Origin: Streptomyces sp. ISL-43
GTDB taxonomy: Bacteria; Actinomycetota; Actinomycetes; Streptomycetales; Streptomycetaceae
Assembly (NCBI RefSeq): GCF_018614195.1
Contig: NZ_JAGGOT010000034.1
Span: forward strand, 124,001-188,000
DNA: 64,000 bases
Reading direction: 5' to 3'
A program made the position numbers and the translations under genes. Under the pieces are notes generated by a model. It was not told where the DNA came from and made no database searches. It worked only from the letters and a program-made list of their open reading frames with translations. Shown here in pieces: positions 6,652 through 14,327 of the stretch. Position 1 is the first letter of the stretch; each line of letters starts with the position of its first letter.

Positions 6652-9600
6652 CTAACTGGATCGTGGGGGGAGAGCGCCGGTGCTTGCAGGGGCCGGAAGC
6701 TTGATCTGCCAGGGTTTGGCGATGGTGCCGTCGCCCGCCCACCCGTAGTGCCGTAGTCGGTCAGCGTCTGCCGTTCGGCCGAGCTGCGTGAGTGCACGAA
6801 CTGCGAGGGTGCGATCGTCGAGTCCGGCTGCGGCCGCGCGTAGGAGCCAGGTGAGTGCCTCGCCCCACCGGCCTGCGGCCGCAAGTGACTTGCCAGCCAT
6901 GCGCAGAGCCTCGATGTCGCCGACAGCGGCAGCTCGCTCCAGCCAGGGAAGGGCTTCATCTAACTGGCCGGTGAGCGATAGATGGCTTGCTATCGCTCGA
7001 AAGGCTTCGGTGTCTCCGTATGACACCGCACGCCTGAACCACTCAAGGGCCTCCTGGGTGCGGCCGGAGCGCGCCAGATGGTCCGCGATTTGCCGCAGGA
7101 CCAAGGAGCGGTCAGTGGCGAGCGAGCGTTCAGCCCATACGTTGACCTCTCGCATGCGGTCAGCTCTCAGCAGGATACTGACGGCCTCGTCCAGAGCGTC
7201 CACATCTCCCGCATTGACAGCCTTTTCCAGCCATATGAGGGCCTCGTCCATGCGGCCTGCGGCTTCGAGCAGACGGGCAGTCGCGCGAAGTGACGGTACG
7301 TCTCCGTCTGCGGCGGCACGCTCGAACCAGAGGAGGGCCTCGTCGACATAGCCGGCCTCTACAAGCAAGCGCGCTGCCGCGCGAAGCGCATGCCTTTCAC
7401 CGTTTGTGCTCGCCTGTTGGAAACGCGCGAGTGCCTCCGTCGAACGGCCGGCTTCCAGCAGCCATTCGGCAGCCATCATGAGGGCGAGCGAGTCACCCCT
7501 TTCAGATGCCTTTTCGAACCAGGTGAGCGCCTCGTCGAGGCGCCGGGCGGCGGCGAGGAAGTCAGCAGCGGACCGGAGTGCACGGACGTCGCCGTTCGTG
7601 GCCGCACGTTCGAACCAGAAGAGGGCGTCGTCAATGCGGCCCGCAGCCGCAAGTTGATCACCGGCAGTGCGGAGCGCATCAGGATCGCCCGCCTGGGCAG
7701 CCCGTTCCAGCCACGTGAGGGCCTCGTCAACGTGGCCTGCATCACCCAGCAGCCAGCCCACCTCTCGTAGTGTCTTTGTATCCACACCTGCCGCGGCTGC
7801 GCGCTCGAACCACGGCAGTGCCTCGGCTATCCGCCCCGCGCGGGCTAGTCGTCCACCCCACGCCAGAAGCTCTTCGGGGCCAGAGGCGACCTGTGGATAG
7901 GTGAACGGTTGAACCGCAGAAGCTGTGGCGACTTGCAGAACCTCTTGTTCCTTCAGTCTCGCTGCTGCGCTGATCGCCTGGTCGTCTCCCGCGGCTATGG
8001 CGCGAGCGCACCATTCCAAAGCCTCATCTAAGCGGCCCTCGGCCGCAAGCCAGTGAGCTGCCGTGACGAACGCCTGCGTGGAGCCCGCATTCCCAATATC
8101 CTTGAACCACGACAGGGCGTCTTCTAGGCGCCCTGCTGCCGCGAGCTGGTTACCGGCCGTTTGGAGCGCGTCCCGGTCACCGGCCTGGGCCGCCCGCTGG
8201 AACCACACAAGGGCATCCTCCAGACGTCCGACGCGCGCCAGGTGGTTCGCCCAGCGTCTGCAGGCGCGGACGTCGCCCATCGAGGCTGCGAGCTCGTACC
8301 ACGCGTCGGCTTCCTCTCCTCGCGCGAGACCCTCCAGCGCCTCGGCAACCTGCACATAGTCGCCGCTGTTTGCCCACAGGAGGCATGCCTTCTCGATAAG
8401 GCCTCGCCTTTCTGCCGACAGTGCCAGGCGGTGAACAGCCTCGTTGTCGCAGTGCTGGGCGACTGCTTGCCAAAACAGCGCTGGGACAGCGTCCAGGCGC
8501 CGTGACGAGCGTCCGTGGGCTTCGAGGAAGTCCGCAAGACGATAGGCCTGGCCGTTGCCAGCTGCTGTGGCTGTGGTGCCTCGTGGGCGCCGCTGGGCGT
8601 GAAGAGGCCCGCGCGCGCCTTTGACCGCATTGGTGAGCTGAGCCATGGACTGCTCAAGCCAGTTGTCCGATAGCAGATCCCACTCAGTGTCGGTCAGATA
8701 CGCCTCAGCAGCGGCAGCAAGGAAAGGCAGCGGAAGACTGTTGGGGTGGCCGAGTCTGCGGGCGTCCATCGCTGCATCGAGCAGTGCCCTGGGTCCTGGT
8801 GGCGCCGTTTTGTAGATGCTCGTCAACTCAAAGCCGGCGGCAAGATATTGGGTGATCTTTCCGTCCTGGGCGGACCGTGCCGCGGCCGCCAGACGTGGGT
8901 CTTGGGAGCGCTTGATACCGGCGACTTCGAACGAATCAAATGCTGGCGGCACATGGAGGACTCTTCCAGCCAGCAACACCCGTGCCTGAGCGTGACGGTC
9001 CGCTGTACCGGGCGGCGGCGTGACACGCAGCTCCTCGAAGTAGCCCGCCCCCGGCCAGATTGTCCCCAGGACCAGGGTTGGAGCCCGGCTGGCATCACTG
9101 AGCAAGGTACGCAGACCAGCGGCGATGGGTTCTCCGTGCTGCGGGTGGAGAAGGTAGTGGTGTGCTTCGTTGAGCCAGACCACCGTTTTCGGGCCGACTC
9201 TGGAGAGGTCGGCAAGTGCGGCTTGAGGCCGTTCCGGGTCGATCGGATGCCACAACCTCCACTCATCTGGCAGCTGTTGCACGGCTTCAAAGCAAGCCCG
9301 GGTTTTTCCGGTCGATGACGTACCCACCAGCAGCACCAGTCGGCTTTGCCCTGCGGCGGACTCAGCAACAGTGTGATGCAGTTCCACGTCGTGGGCGCGT
9401 TCCACGTACGCGGGTAGCCCGGTCACACCGTCCATGGTGATGGCGTGGTGCACCTCCAGGTCGTACGGATCAAGGTCTTTGACGGGACGGCCCAGGCGTT
9501 CGGAGAGCTGAATCTGCGTCCAAAGAACAGCCGCTTGCTGCCCACCCTGCGCGCCGTCAGCTCCGTTCATCCGTGTAAGTACGGTGAACAGCGCGACCAC

Positions 9601-9864
9601 GTCCGCCTGCTTGGCCGGCACGGTGGAGTCGCCGATCAGCCGATTGATCGTGTCTCGGGAGGGGCTGCCAGGGAGCGTTTCGTCGCCAGCCACTGCTGTT
9701 GCCATCTCGTCCAAGGTCGGCGCGCCAGCGGCGACGTAGGCCTCGTAGATCAAGGTCTTCAACGTGCGTAGTGGCCCCGGCGGCAGCATCGGCCGAGGTA
9801 TCAGCCGCTTGGCCCCCGTGGGTCTGGCACCGCCCGACCCGACTCCTGTTCTGTCGCGCTTCAT
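6652..9864 (-). CDS. Large P-loop ATPase with about fifteen 32-residue helical repeats
   Basis: A 1070-residue protein in three parts. Residues about 30-100 look like a helical DNA-binding or adaptor domain found at the start of actinobacterial regulatory ATPases (LKTLIYEAYVAAG, SRDTINRLIGD). Residues about 155-480 hold a P-loop NTPase with Walker A GTSSTGKT (181-188) and a Walker-B-like VVWLNEAHHY (228-237) with an acidic residue at 233. Residues about 505-1040 are a solenoid of TPR/Sel1-like repeats of exact 32-residue period, consensus AGRxDEALxWFERAAxAGD then ALRxAAxxLA. The sensor-ATPase-repeat plan resembles STAND-type signalling proteins, some of which are antiphage sensors; this one is not identified. 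No effector enzyme domain is visible. The RBS is weak, so the exact start is uncertain. Confidence 0.8.
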   Translation of the reverse strand: MKRDRTGVGSGGARPTGAKRLIPRPMLPPGPLRTLKTLIYEAYVAAGAPTLDEMATAVAGDETLPGSPSRDTINRLIGDSTVPAKQADVVALFTVLTRMNGADGAQGGQQAAVLWTQIQLSERLGRPVKDLDPYDLEVHHAITMDGVTGLPAYVERAHDVELHHTVAESAAGQSRLVLLVGTSSTGKTRACFEAVQQLPDEWRLWHPIDPERPQAALADLSRVGPKTVVWLNEAHHYLLHPQHGEPIAAGLRTLLSDASRAPTLVLGTIWPGAGYFEELRVTPPPGTADRHAQARVLLAGRVLHVPPAFDSFEVAGIKRSQDPRLAAAARSAQDGKITQYLAAGFELTSIYKTAPPGPRALLDAAMDARRLGHPNSLPLPFLAAAAEAYLTDTEWDLLSDNWLEQSMAQLTNAVKGARGPLHAQRRPRGTTATAAGNGQAYRLADFLEAHGRSSRRLDAVPALFWQAVAQHCDNEAVHRLALSAERRGLIEKACLLWANSGDYVQVAEALEGLARGEEADAWYELAASMGDVRACRRWANHLARVGRLEDALVWFQRAAQAGDRDALQTAGNQLAAAGRLEDALSWFKDIGNAGSTQAFVTAAHWLAAEGRLDEALEWCARAIAAGDDQAISAAARLKEQEVLQVATASAVQPFTYPQVASGPEELLAWGGRLARAGRIAEALPWFERAAAAGVDTKTLREVGWLLGDAGHVDEALTWLERAAQAGDPDALRTAGDQLAAAGRIDDALFWFERAATNGDVRALRSAADFLAAARRLDEALTWFEKASERGDSLALMMAAEWLLEAGRSTEALARFQQASTNGERHALRAAARLLVEAGYVDEALLWFERAAADGDVPSLRATARLLEAAGRMDEALIWLEKAVNAGDVDALDEAVSILLRADRMREVNVWAERSLATDRSLVLRQIADHLARSGRTQEALEWFRRAVSYGDTEAFRAIASHLSLTGQLDEALPWLERAAAVGDIEALRMAGKSLAAAGRWGEALTWLLRAAAAGLDDRTLAVRALTQLGRTADADRLRHYGWAGDGTIAKPWQIKLPAPASTGALPPRSS
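6744..8349 (-). repeat. 96-bp-period coding repeats (32-aa units)
   Basis: About fifteen consecutive 96-bp units encode the solenoid of the large ATPase. The protein consensus is stable (GR, EAL, WF, RAA, GD, AL, L) while codons vary. The register is broken once, after the unit near residue 630, by an extra segment (EVLQVATASAVQPFTYPQV). A substrate for recombination between units. Confidence 0.8.
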
Positions 9865-10028
9865 CGCACCATCGTGCCCATCACGGCACTCCGAACGCTG
9901 CTGAACTGCGCAAATTCCATGCAGCAGATAAGCGTTGATCGCACTTCATCGTGGACCAGGCCACCGCCTTGAAGGTGGAGAGCAAGCCGGCCGGCTGCCC
10001 GTAACCACGACAAGGTGAGGACACCACC

Positions 10029-10148
10029 ATGCCTCGTACCACACGCCGCGACAGCCGCTCCCGCACCGAAGTGCGCCAAGTTGTCATCACCAGCCTCATC
10101 TCCACTCTCATGCGTTTCTTCCTCGACTGGTTTCGCGATCTGATCTGA
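10029..10148 (+). CDS. Small ORF, 39 residues, unknown
   Basis: ATG start preceded by AAGGTGAGG with 8-nt spacing. The first 17 residues are very basic (PRTTRRDSRSRTEVRQ). The second half is an amphipathic or hydrophobic helix (VVITSLISTLMRFFLDWF). It is followed about 145 nt later by a strong 17-bp terminator stem, which supports a dedicated short transcript. The basic head with amphipathic tail recalls small membrane-active peptides or type I toxins, but no family is recognised. It is divergent from the large ATPase gene. Confidence 0.4.
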   Translation: MPRTTRRDSRSRTEVRQVVITSLISTLMRFFLDWFRDLI

Positions 10149-10292
10149 TGACGGACAGCCGGGACAGCTCGCTGGTCACGGAGAACAGGTCGCGAGGCCG
10201 ACTGGATGGTCCGAGTCCTCGGCCACCCCTGACCCGATAGCCACGCGGCTCTCGCCTCACGCTGCGTCGAATAGAACGACTATCCGAATCCC

Positions 10293-10335
10293 CTGTGAGA
10301 GGGCCCCGGGCGAACGCACCGGGGCCCTCTCACAG
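10293..10335. terminator. Strong terminator hairpin
   Basis: A perfect 17-bp stem (10293-10309 pairing with 10319-10335) with a 9-nt loop. There is no U-tract, as is common in Streptomyces. It is the likely end of the transcript carrying the 39-residue ORF. Confidence 0.8.
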
Positions 10336-10728
10336 CCCGCAGCGTTGGCCGGGTGGGTAGCTGCCGCCCTGGCGGTGGTCGCCCGTGGGACAGGCCAGCG
10401 GCGAGCTGGGCGAAGGAGAGTCGCTGTGTGATCCAGGAACCTGGCACCGCCGGCTGTGTCCGCGGGCTCTGGGCGTTAGGCGGAACGCAGGCTCCTCAGC
10501 TCACCGAACTGCCTCAAGGCCACTCTCACGGCCCGTGGCGCCAAGGCCGGGCACTGGACCGTGGTGAGAACACGCTGGAGCCTCACGATCGGCCAGCGGC
10601 AGCAGGACCACCCTGCGCCAGCTCGCCGCCGACTGCCCCAACGAGCCGATCCAGGGTCGAGCTGGCGCGGCAGAACACGCACAGCCCAAGGGCCAGCACA
10701 GCTCCCCACTGCGCTGGCCCTGCTGCTC
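10336..10728. other. Gap without a recognised gene
   Basis: Several frames are open because of high GC, but none has a plausible start with RBS or recognisable protein motifs. It lies between a terminator and the stop of the exo/endonuclease gene. It may contain decayed coding sequence. Confidence 0.4.
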
Positions 10729-11709
10729 CTACAAGTTGAACTTCGCCACCACGGGCGAGTGGTCGGACGGCTTGTCGTGGGGCGCGGCCGGCTGGGCCTC
10801 CACCACGTTCGGCAGCTTCTCGTTGCCGGTCGAGACCGATTCAAACTTGGCCAGTAGCGAGTGGCTGATCATGACGTGGTCGATTAGCTCGTGCTGGCCC
10901 TCGAAGATGCGGGAGAAGCCGCCCCGCTCCAGGATGTGCGGGGCCAGGTTCCACAGGCGGTTGGCGTCGCCCGGGTTGTCGGGGTGAGTGAAGCCGCCGG
11001 TGCCGATCTGCGAGCCGGGCGGGCCGTACAGGATTTGGGTGGTGGCGGCCTGCCACTCGTCGTTGAAGTCACCCAAGACGATCACGTTGCGGTTCTTACC
11101 GTCGCCCTGGAGCAGGTCGTCGGCCAGGCCACGCAGAGTGACGGCCTCGGCGGTGCGGCGGAAGAGCGCGTAAGCCTCATAGCGGGCGCGCAGGTGCTCG
11201 TCCTTCGTGCTGTGCTGCTTGTTTGGGAAGGTCAGCAGCTTTGACTTGAGGTGGCAGACGGCCACGTGGAGGCTCTGGCCGGGAGATGGCTCGACCCGGA
11301 CGGCCAGACCGCCGCGCCCCATCTCGCTGGTGAGGGCGTCGTCGCCGTGGTCCTCGACCTGGATGGGGTGGAGGTGGTCCGGGAAGTCCTTGCGCTGCTT
11401 TACGTCGAGCAGGGGCAACCGGCTGATGACGCCGACTCGGATGCCGCGGGGGTCCGGGTGGTTCGACAGGGCGGTGTGCCAGGTGCCCGGCAGCTTGGCC
11501 ACCAGGTCGTCCAGTGCCTCCTGGCTGCCGACCTCCTGCACGCCGAGCAGGTCCGGCCCGATCTCGGTGATGGCGCCGGCCAAGGCCTCGACCTTGGCGT
11601 CATAGGTCGCTTGGTCCTTGGCGGCGCACCGGTTGGGGTTCGGGGCGCTGCCGGGGGGCAGCGGTCGGCAGAAGTTCTCTACGTTCCAGGTCCCGATGAT
11701 CAAGCTCAT
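10729..11709 (-). CDS. Endonuclease/exonuclease/phosphatase family protein
   Basis: A 326-residue EEP-fold hydrolase. Family landmarks in order: LIIGTWNVENF (Asn of the N-terminal strand), GPDLLGVQEVGS (metal-binding Glu), VAVCHLKSK (His/Lys region), VIVLGDFNDEW (Asp-x-Asn catalytic pair), LIDHVMIS and the terminal SDHSPVVAKF (Asp-His). All catalytic positions are present, so it should be an active Mg-dependent phosphodiesterase; the substrate could be DNA, RNA, lipid or nucleotide. No signal peptide. ATG at 11709 is chosen with GGGAG about 6 nt upstream; the frame is open for another 33 codons upstream but those look non-coding. Confidence 0.87.
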   Translation of the reverse strand: MSLIIGTWNVENFCRPLPPGSAPNPNRCAAKDQATYDAKVEALAGAITEIGPDLLGVQEVGSQEALDDLVAKLPGTWHTALSNHPDPRGIRVGVISRLPLLDVKQRKDFPDHLHPIQVEDHGDDALTSEMGRGGLAVRVEPSPGQSLHVAVCHLKSKLLTFPNKQHSTKDEHLRARYEAYALFRRTAEAVTLRGLADDLLQGDGKNRNVIVLGDFNDEWQAATTQILYGPPGSQIGTGGFTHPDNPGDANRLWNLAPHILERGGFSRIFEGQHELIDHVMISHSLLAKFESVSTGNEKLPNVVEAQPAAPHDKPSDHSPVVAKFNL

Positions 11710-11876
11710 GGCTGCTCCCGTCGTCGTTGACCAGGTCGCGAAGTAGTCTTTCGGGCGCATCCGAACGGGCTCGAAACGCTGGGTAGACGCGCCTGCAGCT
11801 TCACTCATCGGCAGCAGTTGTCGGACGAGCTGCGGGACCGGTTACTCGCTCCAACATCACCATCACGGCCAGCGGC

Positions 11877-12059
11877 GATCCCGACTTCGCTCGGCGCCAG
11901 ACCATGGCCATGCTGAGGCAGTACCACGTAGCCAGCCCGCACTGGCCCGCCCTCGCCCAGTCTCTGGAGCCGGTGGCGGCCTCGTTCGGCAGCGGCCGGA
12001 CCGCGCGGGAGCCGGCGGAGGACCCGGGCAGCAGAAGTCACAGGGTCGTCACACGGTGA
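11877..12059 (+). pseudogene. WbqC-family gene fragment (direct repeat copy B)
   Basis: Bases 11877-12004 match 5870-5997 of the intact WbqC-like gene at about 95 percent identity without gaps, and the reading frame is preserved (FARRQTMAML, SPHWPALAQSLEPVAASFG). The frame then runs through unrelated sequence to a stop at 12057. There is no start codon or RBS. The few nucleotides after the homology (GGGAGCCGGC) weakly resemble the end of the intact gene, hinting at an internally deleted copy. Confidence 0.85.
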
Positions 12060-12217
12060 GTGTCAGCCTTCTCAGGGCGCTGGCCCACCTGGATGATGCT
12101 TGGATCATTTGGCGCTTCTCAACGCGCTAGCCCGCCCGACTCCGTGCCATCGTGGCCCGAGTACAGACGTAAATCGTTAGACAGGCGAACGATTAATTGA
12201 TTTAATTGGGAGGCACC

Positions 12218-13036
12218 TTGACAGCAATCCGAAAGAAATCCGCACGCCTTTCTATTGGAGAAGCTAAACATGCTCGTCCGGATTGGCGATCTGAGATCGG
12301 ACTATTTAAAGACTCGGTCATCGTTGAGCTGAAAAAGTCCGGGGAACACGGAATTCGAGCCGTGAAGGGGACTCTGCGGAGCATTGGCCTTAAGCGTGTA
12401 GGTGACGTGGTCGTGCTGGCCAATAATCGCCGAAACTTGGGCAAGATTCGACGAGTTAGGGAAAATGTCAAGATTGCGGATCCGGCTTCGCCTGCTATTC
12501 AGGCCAAGCTAAACCAAAGGAAAGCGGCAGTCATGGACATTCGCAACTATAGAAACGGTCAATACGTTGGCCGTATCGCTACATTCCAGACCACCAAAGA
12601 GTACGCCTCGCTTGAGCACTATGACGGCTACTCCATCTTGGCGTGGACCTCACCGGCTAGCTATCAGGCAATGCTTGCCATGGCCATGCGATTCTTGATC
12701 AATTCGGGCAGTGTGCACGTGTTTATCGGCTCGGACACCATCGATCCCGACCAGGAATTGGACGCGGAAACTGCCGAGTCAATCCTTCGCTCCGATGAGA
12801 GTATTGACTTTGTTCGAGTCAATGGCGGTCCTGAAGCGTTGTCCCTGCATGACGGGCTTGAGCACGAGGTCGGCCTATCGCTTCTCCTTCAACTGAGCTT
12901 CCTATTCAAAGATATTGACCAGAAGCGAATGCTTGAACTTCTCGAAGAGGCAGGATCTCCCCTCGTCCGCACCAGGGCTGACGACCTACTGCGGAATCTG
13001 CTGGTGCTAAAGAAGCCGTCAGGAGAAGAGCGATGA
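12218..13036 (+). CDS. Ribosomal protein uL30-like domain fused to an unknown domain
   Basis: A 272-residue protein. Residues about 33-87 read VIVELKKSG, then KGTLRSIGLKRVGDVVVL and GKIRRVRENVKI, matching the uL30 pattern (TLxxLGLRRIG ... RGMIxxVxxxVKV). The 30-residue N-terminal part is basic. Residues about 105-272 are an unknown alpha/beta region (GYSILAWTSPASYQ, SVHVFIGSD, FVRVNGGPEALSLHDGLE) and do not belong to uL30. The true ribosomal L30 is only about 60 residues, so this is not the housekeeping gene. Start is TTG at 12218 with GGGAGG 5 nt upstream. GC content is visibly lower than the flanks and the leader is AT-rich. The stop overlaps the next start (ATGA). Confidence 0.7.
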   Translation: MTAIRKKSARLSIGEAKHARPDWRSEIGLFKDSVIVELKKSGEHGIRAVKGTLRSIGLKRVGDVVVLANNRRNLGKIRRVRENVKIADPASPAIQAKLNQRKAAVMDIRNYRNGQYVGRIATFQTTKEYASLEHYDGYSILAWTSPASYQAMLAMAMRFLINSGSVHVFIGSDTIDPDQELDAETAESILRSDESIDFVRVNGGPEALSLHDGLEHEVGLSLLLQLSFLFKDIDQKRMLELLEEAGSPLVRTRADDLLRNLLVLKKPSGEER

Positions 13037-13434
13037 CAACACCCTGTTCTCCGGAGGGTAAGCGGCGCGCCATCAAGGTACGTTCGAACCTAGATGGAGC
13101 GCAGTGTGTTGTGGGTGATGCCGGCGCCATCCATCACATTACAGTCTCTTCGACCTTCGATTTCCCGATTCGGATCTTCCTGTATTGGGAATGCCGTAGT
13201 AAAGCGGTTGAAAGACTCTCGCCGTTCACTGATCCGGTTGAGTTGGACGTCCATGGAGGGACCGCTCAGAATCAGGCTCCTCACGAGTGGACTCTTAGGA
13301 AGTCAAAGGGGGCGCTCCCAGGGCCAGCGCAGGTTACCGTGCGCGTGGGCTGGTATAAGCTTCTATCCGATGGCCCCAGAGGCAAGGAGACCTTACTCCG
13401 ATCCCCTCTGATTTATAACCTTCGCGTCCAGTAG
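13033..13434 (+). CDS. Unknown protein, probable beta-sandwich
   Basis: A 133-residue protein with no recognised family. Predicted strands dominate (HHITVSSTFDFPIRIFLYWE, VELDVHG, AQVTVRVGWYKLL, SPLIYNLRVQ), suggesting an immunoglobulin-like or other beta fold. No signal peptide or membrane segment. It overlaps the uL30-like gene by 4 nt and precedes the membrane-protein gene by 24 nt, so the three should be one operon. AT-richer than the flanking genes. Confidence 0.6.
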   Translation: MTTPCSPEGKRRAIKVRSNLDGAQCVVGDAGAIHHITVSSTFDFPIRIFLYWECRSKAVERLSPFTDPVELDVHGGTAQNQAPHEWTLRKSKGALPGPAQVTVRVGWYKLLSDGPRGKETLLRSPLIYNLRVQ

Positions 13435-13458
13435 CGCTTATCGAATGCCAGGCCAGAG

Positions 13459-13938
13459 ATGAAGTTCCTGACTCTTTGCTTCCCTTTCATCGCCTCCATT
13501 CTGCTTATTGGCATTAGTCCGGTAATCTGCGCGAAGATCAAAAGCTTCGAGCTGAAATATTATGAGGTAAAATTTACCGAACTTGGTCTTGCTGACCACA
13601 CCGATGCTGAAACCAGTGAGAAAAGTATCGCGGAGTTCAGCCTCTACATGGTTGATGCGTACCAAATGGCTACGCTCACGCTGGTGCCAGTGATTGGGGT
13701 CGTGATTGCATTCGCTGACATCGGCCTAAGTCTGTGGGCAGCCCTTGCCTATATTGGTATGGCTTTCGTTGGCGTGTTTGGGTTCATCCGGATGCTTTCG
13801 GGGGATCCTGACCCGGAGCACTATTTTCGGGGTACCAGATGGCGGCGCGGAATCTACAGTCCTGTAGCCGTGTGGGGTGTTCTAGCCAACATTGGTGCGC
13901 TGGTCGCCGTTACTTGCATCTACTTCTTCGTGAAGTAG
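13459..13938 (+). CDS. Small membrane protein, about three transmembrane segments
   Basis: A 159-residue protein. A hydrophobic N-terminal segment (FLTLCFPFIASILLIGISPVI) may be a membrane anchor. A charged stretch of about 45 residues follows, then two further hydrophobic blocks (TLTLVPVIGVVIAFADIGLS with WAALAYIGMAFVGVFGF, and VAVWGVLANIGALVAVTCIY). Family not recognised. Last gene of the three-gene AT-richer cassette, followed immediately by a U-tract terminator. In such a cassette a membrane protein could be the effector or an anchor; that is inference. Confidence 0.6.
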   Translation: MKFLTLCFPFIASILLIGISPVICAKIKSFELKYYEVKFTELGLADHTDAETSEKSIAEFSLYMVDAYQMATLTLVPVIGVVIAFADIGLSLWAALAYIGMAFVGVFGFIRMLSGDPDPEHYFRGTRWRRGIYSPVAVWGVLANIGALVAVTCIYFFVK

Positions 13939-13942
13939 GTCT

Positions 13943-13972
13943 GAGCCTTTCGATAATCGGAGGGCTCTTTTT
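13943..13972 (+). terminator. Rho-independent terminator of the three-gene cassette
   Basis: A GAGCC ... GGCTC stem with an inner CGAT/ATCG pairing, followed by TTTTT. It starts 5 nt after the membrane-protein stop. A U-tract terminator is unlike the hairpin-only ends elsewhere in this window, consistent with foreign origin. Confidence 0.7.
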
Positions 13973-13985
13973 CTTCGACGTGCTG

Positions 13986-14189
13986 CTAGTCAACCAGACC
14001 CAGCAGTGCCAATAGCGGCGCAGTCGGCACCCGCCACGTCATGCCCACACGCAGCACCGGCACGGGGAACTCGCTGCGTCGGGCCAGCTCGAACGCTCGC
14101 GTCCGCCCTATGCCCAGCGCCTTGCCGGCCGTGACCAGGTCCGTGATGGCCGGTAGTCGCAGCAGCTCTTCTCGGGTCATGCCGTCCAT
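13986..14189 (-). CDS. Excisionase-like helix-turn-helix protein
   Basis: A 67-residue MerR/AlpA-type DNA-binding protein (LPAITDLVTAGKALGIGRT, then RAFELARRSEFPVPVLRVG and WRVPTAPLLALL), the usual form of excisionases in actinobacterial integrative elements. ATG at 14189 is preceded by GAGGTGAG; a GTG at 14198 is an alternative. It is divergent from the XRE regulator next to the integrase. Confidence 0.75.
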   Translation of the reverse strand: MDGMTREELLRLPAITDLVTAGKALGIGRTRAFELARRSEFPVPVLRVGMTWRVPTAPLLALLGLVD

Positions 14190-14327
14190 GGGGCTCACCT
14201 CATCGGTGGTAGTGCTCTAGTTTGTGAGCGCATGAAGTCCCAACTTGTAACGAATGAAACGCTCTGGCTTGCGAGCGGGTGAAGGCGTACCGTGGAAGGC
14301 TCCAGCTGCGATCTACCGAGGTGACCC

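Noticed and set aside
10476..10844. Arg-rich minus-strand ORF after the EEP gene
   Set aside because: Overlaps the EEP gene in another frame, no RBS, and composition typical of out-of-frame GC-rich sequence.
11710..11808. N-terminal extension of the EEP hydrolase
   Set aside because: The 33 extra residues do not match the family and the internal ATG has a good RBS; kept the shorter form.
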